The position numbers were made by a program, and so were the translations under genes. From Tissierellia bacterium (GTDB lineage Bacteria; Bacillota; Clostridia; Tissierellales; Tissierellaceae): DNA of 40,704 nucleotides. Of the stretch, positions 1 through 7,907 are shown one piece after another; position 1 is the stretch's first letter, and every line of letters begins with the position of its first letter. The stretch covers positions 1-40,704 of the forward strand of contig JAAYNS010000016.1 in the NCBI GenBank assembly GCA_012520755.1. Direction: 5' to 3'. Under the pieces are notes generated by a model that made no database searches, was not told the DNA's origin, and saw nothing but the letters and a program-made list of their open reading frames with translations.

Positions 1-2
1 AA

Positions 3-1484
3 AATGACATAGATGTTGATGTTGCAATTGTAGGTGGTGGAATGGCAGGGGTATTGTGTGGGTATCAGCTCCATAAGGAGGGGTTAAAGATCGCTATTCT
101 TGAAGCTAGTAAGATCCTTAATGGGACTACATCCCATACTACTGCAAAAATAACTTCTCAACATGATTTGTTCTACAATAAACTAATTAATTCTATGGGC
201 GATAAGTTAGCTAAGCAATATGCAGAAGCAAATGAGATGGCTATTAATGAGATTAAAAATATTGTTGAAGCAAACAATATTGACTGTGGATATTCTACAC
301 AGGATTCATATGTTTATACACAGGAAGATGATTTTGTTGCACAGATCCAAGATGAAGCCAAGGCTGCATCGACCTTTGGTATTAAAGCCAGCTTTGTGAA
401 TGAAATTCCACTGCCTATTAAAATAAAGGCGGCTGTGAAATTTGAAAATCAGGCTCAATTTCACCCGGGAAAATTTCTTATGGCTTTAGTTGAAAAAATG
501 CAAAAGCTTGGCGTTCAAATATACGAAAACTCAAGAGTAGTAAAAATTGATAAACATGTAATGGACAGCTATATATTAACAACAATAGACAATAAAAAAA
601 TAAAGGCAAAAAAGGTTATAGTTGCCTCCCACTATCCATTTTTCAACAAGCCAGGGATCTACTATTCAAGAATTTATGTTGAAAGGTCCTATATCATAGC
701 AATTAAAGCAAAAGAAAAGTTCCCAGGCGGTATGTATATTTCTGCAGAAGAAGCTACTAGATCCTTTAGAGGACTAGATACTCAAGATGGTGAACTAATA
801 TTAGTTGTTGGGGAAAACCATAAAACAGGTCAAGCTGAAGACACTAGTCAATATTATAGGAGACTTTTATACACTGCTAATGAATTATTTACTGTTGAGG
901 ATGTGCCTTATTGGTGGTCTGCACAAGATTGTAAGACTGTAGATGAAATCCCTTATATTGGTCAATTTACTCCTGAATATAAAAATCTATATCTTGCTAC
1001 TGGATTTAAAAAATGGGGTATGACCCATAGCATGGTCTCATCTTTATTGATTAAAGACCTGATTATAAAAGGGAAAAGCAAATGGCAAGAAGTATATGAT
1101 CCATCTAGAAAAACAATCATGCCTTCATCTAAAAACTTTATTATAGAAAATGCAAATGTTGCTAGTAATTTAATTGAAGGAAAACTCTCTAAAGGAGAAG
1201 ATGAGCTTAATATTAAAAGTAATGAAGCTCAATTAATTAAGATTGAAGGTAAACGTGCTGGAGCTTATAAGGATGAAAATGGGGATTTACATATTATAAA
1301 CACCACATGTACCCATATGGGTTGTCAAACCAACTGGAATAATGCCGAAAAATCATGGGATTGCCCTTGCCACGGCTCTAGATTTAATATTGATGGAAAG
1401 GTAATAGAAGGACCTGCTGTAAAAGATTTGAAATTTGGAGAGGATGTCAATACACTGAAGAAACTTATACAAGAAGAGTTTTGA
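3..1484 (+). CDS. FAD-dependent oxidoreductase with C-terminal Rieske [2Fe-2S] domain (5' partial)
   Basis: The reading frame is open to the left edge: codons before the first ATG (position 42) encode NDIDVDVAIVGGG, the beta strand and start of the GxGxxG dinucleotide-binding motif, so the true start lies outside the window. The N-terminal ~370 residues resemble the DAO/glycine-oxidase-like FAD family. Residues about 380-480 form a Rieske domain: CTHMGC and CPCHGS supply the two Cys and two His cluster ligands, 15 residues apart between His and the second Cys. The fusion is known in Firmicutes as a FAD-dependent oxidoreductase of unknown substrate. No signal peptide can be judged because the start is missing. 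It is a soluble-looking protein, probably passing electrons from an amine or other substrate to the iron-sulfur cluster. Family assignment is firm, substrate unknown. Confidence 0.88.
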   Translation, partial: NDIDVDVAIVGGGMAGVLCGYQLHKEGLKIAILEASKILNGTTSHTTAKITSQHDLFYNKLINSMGDKLAKQYAEANEMAINEIKNIVEANNIDCGYSTQDSYVYTQEDDFVAQIQDEAKAASTFGIKASFVNEIPLPIKIKAAVKFENQAQFHPGKFLMALVEKMQKLGVQIYENSRVVKIDKHVMDSYILTTIDNKKIKAKKVIVASHYPFFNKPGIYYSRIYVERSYIIAIKAKEKFPGGMYISAEEATRSFRGLDTQDGELILVVGENHKTGQAEDTSQYYRRLLYTANELFTVEDVPYWWSAQDCKTVDEIPYIGQFTPEYKNLYLATGFKKWGMTHSMVSSLLIKDLIIKGKSKWQEVYDPSRKTIMPSSKNFIIENANVASNLIEGKLSKGEDELNIKSNEAQLIKIEGKRAGAYKDENGDLHIINTTCTHMGCQTNWNNAEKSWDCPCHGSRFNIDGKVIEGPAVKDLKFGEDVNTLKKLIQEEF

Positions 1485-1506
1485 TATATATATAGCTTCT
1501 TTTTTA
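1471..1506 (+). terminator. Candidate intrinsic terminator after the FAD-Rieske gene
   Basis: AAGAAG pairs with CTTCTT across a 19-base AT-rich loop and is followed by a T run. The left arm lies inside the last codons of the gene. The stem is only 6 bp, so strength is uncertain. Confidence 0.4.
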
Positions 1507-1534
1507 GTCAATCTACTTTAAAGCTTATTCAGTT

Positions 1535-1561
1535 TTGATTATTGTAAAAATATGATATGAT
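1535..1561 (+). promoter_or_regulatory. Weak candidate promoter for the M20 amidohydrolase gene
   Basis: TTGATT and TATGAT with a short 15-base spacer lie 39 bases before the start codon. Spacing is below the optimum; alternative registers exist. The ribosome-binding site AAAGGAGGGG follows and is clear. Confidence 0.25.
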
Positions 1562-1599
1562 ATTTATTGTGATAAGATAATCAATAAAGGAGGGGTTTT

Positions 1600-2784
1600 A
1601 TGAGAATTAAAGAATTAGCTGAAAAGTATGATGACTATATTATCGAGCAAAGACGTTGGTTCCATGCTAATCCTGAGCTTAGTTTACAGGAAGAAAATAC
1701 AACAAAACATATAGTCGAAGAATTAGAGAATATGGGCATTGAAGTTATTTCTTTTCCTGATTATTATGGATGTGTAGGCATTATAAAAGGTGGAAAACCT
1801 GGCAAAACAGTGATGCTTCGTGCTGATATTGATGGTCTACCTGTAGAAGAGCATACTGGCCTTCCATACGCTTCAACTAATGGAAACATGCATGCTTGTG
1901 GTCATGATACTCATATGGCAACACAATTAGGAGCAGCTAAGATATTAGTTGATTTAAAGGACGAGCTAGAAGGTACTGTAAAACTTCTGTTCCAATCAGG
2001 TGAAGAAGTCGGTCATGGTTCCAAGTATTATGTTGAAAAAGGATATTTAGACGATGTTGATGCTGTTTATGGAACCCATATATGGTCTGGCTTAGAGGCT
2101 GGTAAGTTTAGTCTTGAGCCTGGTGAAAGAATGGCTTCTTGTGATACTTTTAAGATAATTGTAGAGGGAATATCATCCCATGGTTCAGCTCCACACTTAG
2201 GAAATGATGCATTATTTGCTGCAGCTTCCATTGTTATGAACATCCAGTCCTTTGTAAGTAGAAGATTAGACCCACTTGAGTCTGCTGTTGTTTCTATTGG
2301 CACTATAAATGGTGGTCAAAGGTTTAACATTATTGCTAACCATATTGAAATGGAAGGTACGACTAGAGCATTCAATAAGAATGTAAGGGATGTAATCGAA
2401 GATGAACTTAGAAAGATAGTTGAAAATACAGCAATAGCTTTAGGTGTAACTGCTAAGCTTGAGTACAATTATTTGACAGATCCTGTTGCAAATAATGATG
2501 AGACTTTAAATAGTATTGTACAAAATGCCGCTGTTAAGCTTTATGGGGAAGATGTCCTTCAACCAATGACAAAGGTTATGGGGGCAGAGGATTTCTCACA
2601 TCTTATGAGTATGAAAAATATACCTGGTTTCTTTGGATTCACTGGATGTTATAATGAAGAAATTGGTGCTATTCACAATAATCATAGTGATATGTTCTTA
2701 GTGGATGAAAGCGCATTGCATATGACTTCAGCCTTGGCAGCACAATTTGCATATGATTATTTAAAAGAAACAGCTGAGAAATAA
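1600..2784 (+). CDS. M20 family metallo-amidohydrolase (N-acyl-amino acid hydrolase type)
   Basis: This 394-residue protein has the length and motifs of the M20D amidohydrolases (hippurate hydrolase, IAA-amino acid hydrolase, AbgB-like). Visible landmarks are RADIDGLPVEE (about residues 74-84), the metal-binding HACGHDTH at 98-105, the GEEVGHG segment with catalytic and metal Glu at about 135-136, a dimerisation domain in the middle third, and MGAEDFSHL near the C-terminus. It hydrolyses an N-acyl or peptide-like amide bond in the cytoplasm, releasing an amino acid. The start is set by AAAGGAGGGG seven to ten bases upstream. It stands as a single gene between two terminator-like hairpins. The exact substrate cannot be read from sequence; N-acetyl- or N-acyl-amino acids are the usual guess. 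Confidence 0.9.
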   Translation: MRIKELAEKYDDYIIEQRRWFHANPELSLQEENTTKHIVEELENMGIEVISFPDYYGCVGIIKGGKPGKTVMLRADIDGLPVEEHTGLPYASTNGNMHACGHDTHMATQLGAAKILVDLKDELEGTVKLLFQSGEEVGHGSKYYVEKGYLDDVDAVYGTHIWSGLEAGKFSLEPGERMASCDTFKIIVEGISSHGSAPHLGNDALFAAASIVMNIQSFVSRRLDPLESAVVSIGTINGGQRFNIIANHIEMEGTTRAFNKNVRDVIEDELRKIVENTAIALGVTAKLEYNYLTDPVANNDETLNSIVQNAAVKLYGEDVLQPMTKVMGAEDFSHLMSMKNIPGFFGFTGCYNEEIGAIHNNHSDMFLVDESALHMTSALAAQFAYDYLKETAEK

Positions 2785-2802
2785 TTCTCAGCTGTTATTT
2801 TT
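2771..2802 (+). terminator. Bidirectional intrinsic terminator
   Basis: CAGCTGAGAA and TTCTCAGCTG form a perfect 10-bp stem around the loop ATAA, which contains the M20 stop codon. T-rich tracts flank both sides, so it can also end transcripts of the converging OadG-like gene on the minus strand. Confidence 0.75.
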
Positions 2803-2813
2803 ATTTATTAATA

Positions 2814-2945
2814 TTACTCATTGCCACGTCCACTTCCTAGATTTTGGGCAATACTTACCACTAAATAAATAGCAATTATTACTACGAAAATTGCTACCAT
2901 GCCTTTCCACATAAGCTCTAAGGAAGCATAAAAATTATTCATCAT
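2814..2945 (-). CDS. 43-aa OadG-like small membrane subunit of a sodium-pumping decarboxylase
   Basis: A short frame that starts ATGATG six bases after AGGAGG and encodes 43 residues. It has a short N-terminal part (MMNNFYASLELMWKG), one transmembrane helix (about residues 16-33, MVAIFVVIIAIYLVVS) and a short polar tail. This is the layout of the gamma/OadG-type subunits of Na+-translocating decarboxylases, in a minimal form that is often found beside oadB in Clostridia. It lies 70 bases downstream of the beta-subunit gene on the same strand, which supports the assignment. It lacks the long Pro/Ala-rich and metal-binding tail of full OadG. With its neighbour truncated, it may be a remnant of a pump rather than a working part. 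Confidence 0.7.
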   Translation of the reverse strand: MMNNFYASLELMWKGMVAIFVVIIAIYLVVSIAQNLGSGRGNE

Positions 2946-3015
2946 ATGATTTTCCTCCTATAACGAGGCTAACTACCACTATAAAGATGTGGTTAATATC
3001 CCCTTGTTATCATTA

Positions 3016-3903
3016 TTATAATAGTGTAGGAATTAAGCTAATTATAACTCCACCTGCCACAACTGATGCTATCTGACCTGAAACATTTGCAGCTACTGCA
3101 TGCATTAGTAAATGATTTTGTGAATCTGCTTCTAATCCCATTTTTTGTACTACTCTTGCTGACATAGGAAAAGCTGATATTCCTGCCGCTCCTACCATTG
3201 GATTAATTTTTTCTTTACTAAATATATTCAATATTTTTGCAAACAAAACTCCTGCTATTGTGTCAAATACAAATGCTAATAGACCTAAGCCCATAATTAA
3301 AAAAGTTTCAAAAGTCACAAATGTTTCCGCCTGCATACTTGCTGAAATCGTGATTCCTAAAAATAAGGTAATCAGATTTGCTAAAGCATTTTGAGCTGTA
3401 TCTGATAATGAATTAAGTACTCCACATTCTCTTATTAAATTACCAAACATCAAAAATCCTACTAATGCAATTGAAGCTGGTGCGACTAATCCTGCAATAA
3501 AGGTTACTATTATAGGAAATAGAATCTTAGTTCTTTTTGTTACACTCTTAGGATTGTATTTCATCCTAATAGCTCTTTCATTTTTTGTAGTAACTAATTT
3601 TATAGCCAAGGGTTGAATAATAGGAACAAGAGCCATATAAGAATATGCAGCTACTGCAATTGCCCCTATGTAATTGCTTCCTAGAATCTGAGATACCAGA
3701 ATAGATGTAGGTCCATCAGCTGCACCAATTATTCCTATTGAAGCTGCATCTGTTAAATTAAAACCCAATAGTGTAGCTACTGTGATTGTTGCAAATATTC
3801 CAAATTGGGCTGCTGCTCCAAATAATAGTAATTTGGGATTTGCTAAAAGAGGACCAAAATCTATCATTGCTCCAATTCCAACAAATACATCTTTCAAACA
3901 CAT
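3016..3903 (-). CDS. oadB: Sodium ion-translocating decarboxylase beta subunit (OadB/GcdB family), N-terminally truncated, probable pseudogene
   Basis: The protein matches the membrane beta subunit of Na+-pumping oxaloacetate/glutaconyl-CoA/methylmalonyl-CoA decarboxylases: GIGAMIDFGPLLANPKLLLF, GIIGAADGPTSI, AVAAYSYMALVPIIQP and the C-terminal VSGQIASVVAGG are recognisable. The family is usually about 370-400 residues; this frame has 295 and begins directly at the segment that normally follows the first ~90 residues. An in-frame TGA sits only three codons upstream of the ATG, and no ribosome-binding site precedes it. The J-domain gene ends 23 bases upstream, leaving no room for the missing first helices. 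No biotin carrier or carboxyltransferase gene is nearby. What remains of the frame is intact, so loss may be recent. The OadG-like gene follows. Confidence 0.8.
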   Translation of the reverse strand: MCLKDVFVGIGAMIDFGPLLANPKLLLFGAAAQFGIFATITVATLLGFNLTDAASIGIIGAADGPTSILVSQILGSNYIGAIAVAAYSYMALVPIIQPLAIKLVTTKNERAIRMKYNPKSVTKRTKILFPIIVTFIAGLVAPASIALVGFLMFGNLIRECGVLNSLSDTAQNALANLITLFLGITISASMQAETFVTFETFLIMGLGLLAFVFDTIAGVLFAKILNIFSKEKINPMVGAAGISAFPMSARVVQKMGLEADSQNHLLMHAVAANVSGQIASVVAGGVIISLIPTLL

Positions 3904-3926
3904 GAATTGAATTCATATATAGTATT

Positions 3927-4709
3927 CTATTTATTAATATTCTTATACCTTTCTATATTGGCATCGTTTAAAAATTCGTATGCATCATTAATCACCTGGA
4001 ATTTTGTTGTTGCATCTGGGGCCTTATTTATATCTGGATGGTATTCTTTTGCCTTTTTTCTATATGCTAATTTTATTTGGTATTTATCTGCATCTGTTCC
4101 TAGTCCTAAGATTTGACAAGATTTTTCATATTTACTTACAAAATCCGTAGTTGGGTTTACATATGTTTGTCCGCCATATCCAGTGTACTGCCCACTTCCC
4201 CAATAGCCACCATAGTATTGTTGTTGGGACTTTTGGTATTCATTCCATTGTCTGAATCGTTCTTCCCACTGTCTTTGCTCTTCTTCTCGTCTCCTCTGCT
4301 GTTCACGCCTACGTTGTTCCTCTTGCATCCTTCTATACTTTAAACCATATTCATTGAATCTTTTCTTTCTATTTCTACCTTTGATTAAATCATCTGATAA
4401 ATCAAATAAGTATTCAGTAAAAATATATTTTAAATATTTAAGCCAGGATACAAACTTTGTACCTAATATAGGAAATACAACAAAAAATAGCACTAATAAA
4501 AGTGTTGCTGGATTTAATAGAAAATAAAGTCCAAATGGACCCAAGAGAAAAATAAAAAGACATCCCCCTGCACCTATTAATGCCGCTAACCCACTTGATA
4601 GGGTTGCTACTACTGTAACGACAAAGTTTACTATATTTATTATTAAATCAAGTATGAAAGATATGCCCTCTGTTATTTTATGCAATCCTTTACCGATTAT
4701 TTTTTTCAT
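3927..4709 (-). CDS. Membrane-anchored J-domain protein with C-terminal J domain
   Basis: A 260-residue protein with an inverted layout compared with DnaJ. Residues ~20-90 are strongly hydrophobic and glycine-rich, giving two or three membrane segments. Residues ~115-165 are an Arg/Glu/Gln-rich coiled coil with runs such as RRREQQRRREEEQRQ. A Tyr/Gly/Gln-rich linker follows (~165-185). The C-terminal ~60 residues are a J domain with helix II basic residues and the essential HPD at 224-226 (KEYHPDIN). No Gly/Phe-rich region or zinc-finger follows. By family knowledge the HPD loop stimulates Hsp70 (DnaK) ATPase, so the protein probably recruits DnaK to the inner face of the membrane. Start: GAGGTGATGG ten bases before the ATG. 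Clients are unknown. Its 3' end abuts the truncated oadB. Confidence 0.8.
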   Translation of the reverse strand: MKKIIGKGLHKITEGISFILDLIINIVNFVVTVVATLSSGLAALIGAGGCLFIFLLGPFGLYFLLNPATLLLVLFFVVFPILGTKFVSWLKYLKYIFTEYLFDLSDDLIKGRNRKKRFNEYGLKYRRMQEEQRRREQQRRREEEQRQWEERFRQWNEYQKSQQQYYGGYWGSGQYTGYGGQTYVNPTTDFVSKYEKSCQILGLGTDADKYQIKLAYRKKAKEYHPDINKAPDATTKFQVINDAYEFLNDANIERYKNINK

Positions 4710-4743
4710 TAATATCCATCACCTCGTATTCTCATCCCTAAGA

Positions 4744-4752
4744 ATTATATCA
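4744..4752 (-). promoter_or_regulatory. Candidate extended -10 promoter for the J-domain gene
   Basis: TGATATAAT (TGn plus TATAAT) on the minus strand, 35 bases before the start codon. No good -35 element is visible, which is tolerated by extended -10 promoters. Confidence 0.4.
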
Positions 4753-4809
4753 AGTCTTTATGAAGAGAATATTACATTTATCAATCTTTTTCAAATATTA
4801 TTGCCAAAT

Positions 4810-4858
4810 TAAAAAAATAAACCAAGTTTTTCACTTTATTTATGAATACTTGGTTTAT
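4810..4858 (-). terminator. Intrinsic terminator of the trpXYZ-type operon
   Basis: ATAAACCAAGT and ACTTGGTTTAT form a perfect 11-bp stem with a 20-base loop. On the minus strand it is followed by a run of T, four bases after the stop codon of the ATPase gene. Confidence 0.75.
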
Positions 4859-4862
4859 TATA

Positions 4863-5609
4863 TTAGTATATAGACAAAATTTCTCCTGCTGTAATCTTAT
4901 TCTTTTTTTCATCTTTTTCATCTAATATGATTTCTCCTTGATTCATCATGAGTAATCTATTACCGTATTCTAGGGCATAATTTATATTATGGGTTACCAT
5001 AATTGTGGTTAATTTTTTTTCTTTTACAATCTTTTCTGTTAATTTCATAATAATATCTGCCACTTTTGGATCTAAAGCCGCTGTATGTTCATCTAAAATA
5101 AGGTATTCTATAGGAGTCATTGTTGCCATTAATAGAGCCATAGCTTGCCTCTGACCTCCAGATAATTCTCCTACTCTTACATTTAGTTTATTTTCTAAGT
5201 CTAAATCAAGATCTCTTAATCGATCTTTATAAAATTCTATACGATTTTTTCTGATTCCCCTTGTTAAGTTATATGACTTCCCCTTATTATCTGCCAAGGA
5301 CATATTCTCCAATACAGTCATATCAGTACATGTACCAACAGATGGTTCCTGATATACCCTTCCTATCTTGCTATATCTTTGAAAATCTTTTTTATTTGTT
5401 ATATCTTCATTATCTAAGATAACTTGACCACTGTCTATTTCTAAACTGCCACAGATTATATTTATTAATGAGGTTTTTCCACTCCCATTGTTACCAATTA
5501 CGGAGATAAAGTCATTTTTCTCTACTTTTAAATTGAAATCATGAAATAATTCTGATTCATGCTTGGTTCCCTTATTAAATGTTTTATATATTTTCCTTAA
5601 TTCAAGCAT
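4863..5609 (-). CDS. trpZ: ABC transporter ATP-binding protein (TrpZ type)
   Basis: A 248-residue nucleotide-binding subunit. Walker A GNNGSGKT is at 39-46, the ABC signature LSGGQ at 149-153, Walker B LILDEHTAALD around 170-180 and the switch His in MVTHN near 206. It energises import by the permease encoded just upstream, whose 3' end it overlaps by 8 bp, indicating translational coupling. It belongs with the permease and substrate-binding lipoprotein of the group predicted to import tryptophan. It is the last gene of a three-gene operon that starts with a T-box leader and ends in a strong terminator. ATPase assignment is certain; the symbol rests on operon context and the UGG specifier, not on direct proof. 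Confidence 0.88.
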   Translation of the reverse strand: MLELRKIYKTFNKGTKHESELFHDFNLKVEKNDFISVIGNNGSGKTSLINIICGSLEIDSGQVILDNEDITNKKDFQRYSKIGRVYQEPSVGTCTDMTVLENMSLADNKGKSYNLTRGIRKNRIEFYKDRLRDLDLDLENKLNVRVGELSGGQRQAMALLMATMTPIEYLILDEHTAALDPKVADIIMKLTEKIVKEKKLTTIMVTHNINYALEYGNRLLMMNQGEIILDEKDEKKNKITAGEILSIY

Positions 5610-6519
5610 CTACTTTCACCTTTTTCTTTTTACCTTCACTAAAAATTAAGATTAGCAAAAACAAAATTGCTGTTATTAGTTTCATATCGCTTGCCCTTGC
5701 AAACCTAATATCCATTGCAGCAGACATTGCAGCCTTATAAATTATAGAGCCAAATATGACTGATGTTGTAGCTTTTACAAATTTAATCTTTTTAAATACA
5801 TTTATACCTATGATTACTGACGCTAAGCCCAATACCATTGCACCAGTTCCCATGGTAATTTCAAAAAAACCTTGCTGTTGCATCAAGATGCTGCCAGATA
5901 ATGCAACTATTCCATTGCCTATAACTAAGCCTAATATTTTAATATTTCCATTGTCTTTTGCTAAGGTAGTTACTAATATTTCATTATTACCAACTGCTCT
6001 TAACAAGAATCCAGACTTTGTTTTTAAGTATAAGTCCAATATTATCTTTGTAGCTATTGTAATAATTGTTGCAATTATTATTACCTTGTACCTTAGTAAA
6101 GACTCAGGGAATATCATATCCATTGTACTATTTGAAAATATAGTATCTAAATTAAATATAGGTACATTTGCACTTCCTGCTATTCTAAGATTTATGGAAT
6201 ATAGACCAGTCATGGTTATTATTCCTGATATTAAGTCCCTAATATTAAATTTTACATGAATGATTCCTGTAACTAGTCCTGCAATAGCCCCAGCCATAAG
6301 TGCATATAAACAAATTATATAAGGATTGTGACCCAAGCTAATAGTAGCTACAAGGTCTCCTGTATTAGTCATTAAGTATGCAGTGACGGCAGCTCCCAAA
6401 GGGAAGCTTCCGTCTACTGTTAAATCCGGGAAGTTTAATATCCTATATGTTATATATAAGCCTAAGGCCAAAATGGCATAAATCATTCCTTGTTCTAGTA
6501 TTCCTATAAAAATATCCAT
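5602..6519 (-). CDS. trpY: ABC transporter permease (TrpY type)
   Basis: A 305-residue, strongly hydrophobic protein of the BPD_transp_2 (branched-chain amino-acid/ribose permease-like) group, with about eight to nine transmembrane segments. The N-terminus (GMIYAILALGLYITYRILNF) and the motif PDLTVDGSFPLGAAV are typical of permeases paired with ABC_sub_bind lipoproteins. The loop near residues 210-250 (QQGFFEITMGTGAMVLGLASVIIG) carries the conserved Gly-rich segment facing the ATPase. The start follows AAGGAGAAGATA. It sits 13 bases after the substrate-binding protein gene and overlaps the ATPase gene. Role: inner-membrane pore of the predicted tryptophan importer. The gene is intact. Confidence 0.87.
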   Translation of the reverse strand: MDIFIGILEQGMIYAILALGLYITYRILNFPDLTVDGSFPLGAAVTAYLMTNTGDLVATISLGHNPYIICLYALMAGAIAGLVTGIIHVKFNIRDLISGIITMTGLYSINLRIAGSANVPIFNLDTIFSNSTMDMIFPESLLRYKVIIIATIITIATKIILDLYLKTKSGFLLRAVGNNEILVTTLAKDNGNIKILGLVIGNGIVALSGSILMQQQGFFEITMGTGAMVLGLASVIIGINVFKKIKFVKATTSVIFGSIIYKAAMSAAMDIRFARASDMKLITAILFLLILIFSEGKKKKVKVDA

Positions 6520-6532
6520 TATCTTCTCCTTA

Positions 6533-7510
6533 TTACTCCGCTACATCCATCGCCCTATCCATGTATTCTTGTGCTAATGAAAGATTAAACTCCTCCATTA
6601 CATGGCTATTTATATAAAGACTGCTTTTTTCTATTATTTCATAAGCTATTTCATCAGCTGTTTTTTCCCCACTTAATATTTGAGCTGCCATTCTTCCAGT
6701 TTGTTTTCCAAGCTCTACATATTCTATTCCTTCTGAAGCTATACAACCTAGTTTAACCTGCTCTATTTCACTTCCAAATACCGGAACACCCTTGGCATTT
6801 GCTTTTTCTAAAATTACTGGTAATGAGCCAACTACTGTATTGTCTGTTAAGTTTGTCATGGCATCAACTTGTGGCAATATCCTATCTACTGCTAGTGGTA
6901 CATCTGCTGTAGCCGAAACTCCCATATCTACTATTTCAAAGCCATAGTTGCCTGCAAGTGCCTTATATTCTTCTATTGTGGAAAGAGAGTTTACTTCACT
7001 TGTAGTATAAAGTATCCCAATATTTTTCGCTTGTGGAAGCATGGCTCTAATTAATTTCAATTGAGCTTCAACTGGTAGTTTGTCACTAGTTCCTGTTACA
7101 TTTCCTTCTGTAAGCATTGCTGCTACAGGATCTGTAACTGCTGTGAATACTACTGGTATATCTTTATCCTTTGCTGCATTAAATGAGCTTTGAGCTACTG
7201 GAGTTGCAATTGCTCCTATTAGATCAACTTTCTTAGATACAAAGCTTTGCGCTATTTGATTAGATATTCCATTATCAAACTGAGCATTTTCATATATTAT
7301 TGTCAAATTTTCCCCTTCAATAAATCCTTCTTCTGCAAGTCCAGCTATGAATCCTTCCCTACAGTTATCAAGGGATGCATGCTCACCAAATTGTGTAATT
7401 CCTATTGTATATTGGTCTACTTCTATGTCTGTTGCCTGAGTATCACTACTACATCCTGTAAACAAGCCTATTGCTAATATTAAAACAAGTCCTATTATTA
7501 TCTTTTTCAT
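6533..7510 (-). CDS. trpX: Tryptophan ABC transporter substrate-binding lipoprotein (TrpX type)
   Basis: A 325-residue periplasmic-binding-type protein (ABC_sub_bind family). The first 20 residues are a lipoprotein signal with lipobox LFTGC, so it is anchored to the outer face of the membrane by its Cys-20 lipid. The body shows the two Rossmann-like lobes of the family, with YTIGITQFGEHASLDNCREGF at the start, VDLIGAIATPVAQ, and GILYTTSEVNS at the hinge. It captures the substrate for the permease and ATPase that follow. A T-box leader with a UGG (Trp) specifier lies directly upstream, which is the main evidence for tryptophan. AGGAGGAAATAAAA precedes the ATG. Confidence 0.88.
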   Translation of the reverse strand: MKKIIIGLVLILAIGLFTGCSSDTQATDIEVDQYTIGITQFGEHASLDNCREGFIAGLAEEGFIEGENLTIIYENAQFDNGISNQIAQSFVSKKVDLIGAIATPVAQSSFNAAKDKDIPVVFTAVTDPVAAMLTEGNVTGTSDKLPVEAQLKLIRAMLPQAKNIGILYTTSEVNSLSTIEEYKALAGNYGFEIVDMGVSATADVPLAVDRILPQVDAMTNLTDNTVVGSLPVILEKANAKGVPVFGSEIEQVKLGCIASEGIEYVELGKQTGRMAAQILSGEKTADEIAYEIIEKSSLYINSHVMEEFNLSLAQEYMDRAMDVAE

Positions 7511-7616
7511 TTTTATTTCCTCCTAGTTATATTGTTTTTTATCTATAGCACCACCAACCATTATCCATAAAACCATCTCCTTTTCTTTCATTGACTAGTC
7601 TAAAAAGTAGCAGTCA

Positions 7617-7659
7617 AATAAAAAAGTCCCAAGTTTTTGCATTCACAAAAACTTGGGAC
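7617..7659 (-). terminator. T-box regulated terminator before trpX
   Basis: GTCCCAAGTTTTT and its complement form a perfect 13-bp stem with an 8-base loop, followed on the minus strand by TTTTTT. The 5' side of the stem lies in the T-box antiterminator segment, so the two folds are mutually exclusive. Confidence 0.9.
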
Positions 7660-7900
7660 GAAATATCTTTTCGCGGTACCACCCAATTTGGCTTCAAAAG
7701 AAACCCACTTAAGTCACATACTATCATATGTGCCGCTTCTTAACAGGTGCGGTACCCGTCAGCTCCTACTTTATACATTTCAGGCTGCCCTCAAAAGTCC
7801 ATTCAACAAATATCTATATATCGCAATTTCACCACCAGCGACTCTCTTTTATATAGGAGAATTTGTCTACTACTCTTTTTCAAAGGTTTAATTCTTATAT
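7622..7900 (-). promoter_or_regulatory. T-box leader (tRNA-Trp sensing)
   Basis: On the minus strand the leader contains the invariant T-box core GGGTGGTACCGCG (7672-7684), which pairs with the NCCA end of uncharged tRNA, followed by the terminator. Upstream is a long Stem I with AGAGAG and GGTGGTGAAA landmarks. In the specifier loop the usual GAA-NNN-x-CUUUGAG context reads GAA-UGG-A-CUUUUGAG, giving UGG at 7801-7799, a tryptophan codon. Uncharged tRNA-Trp should stabilise the antiterminator and switch on trpXYZ. T-box identity is certain; the specifier reading rests on alignment of the local context by eye. Confidence 0.92.
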
Positions 7901-7907
7901 GAAGCTT

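Noticed and set aside
5756-6259. Plus-strand open frame of 167 codons inside the trpY permease
   Set aside because: Shadow of hydrophobic codons of the permease on the other strand; no ribosome-binding site and no family resemblance.
7637-7891. Plus-strand open frame of 84 codons across the T-box leader
   Set aside because: The sequence is fully explained by the T-box RNA on the opposite strand.
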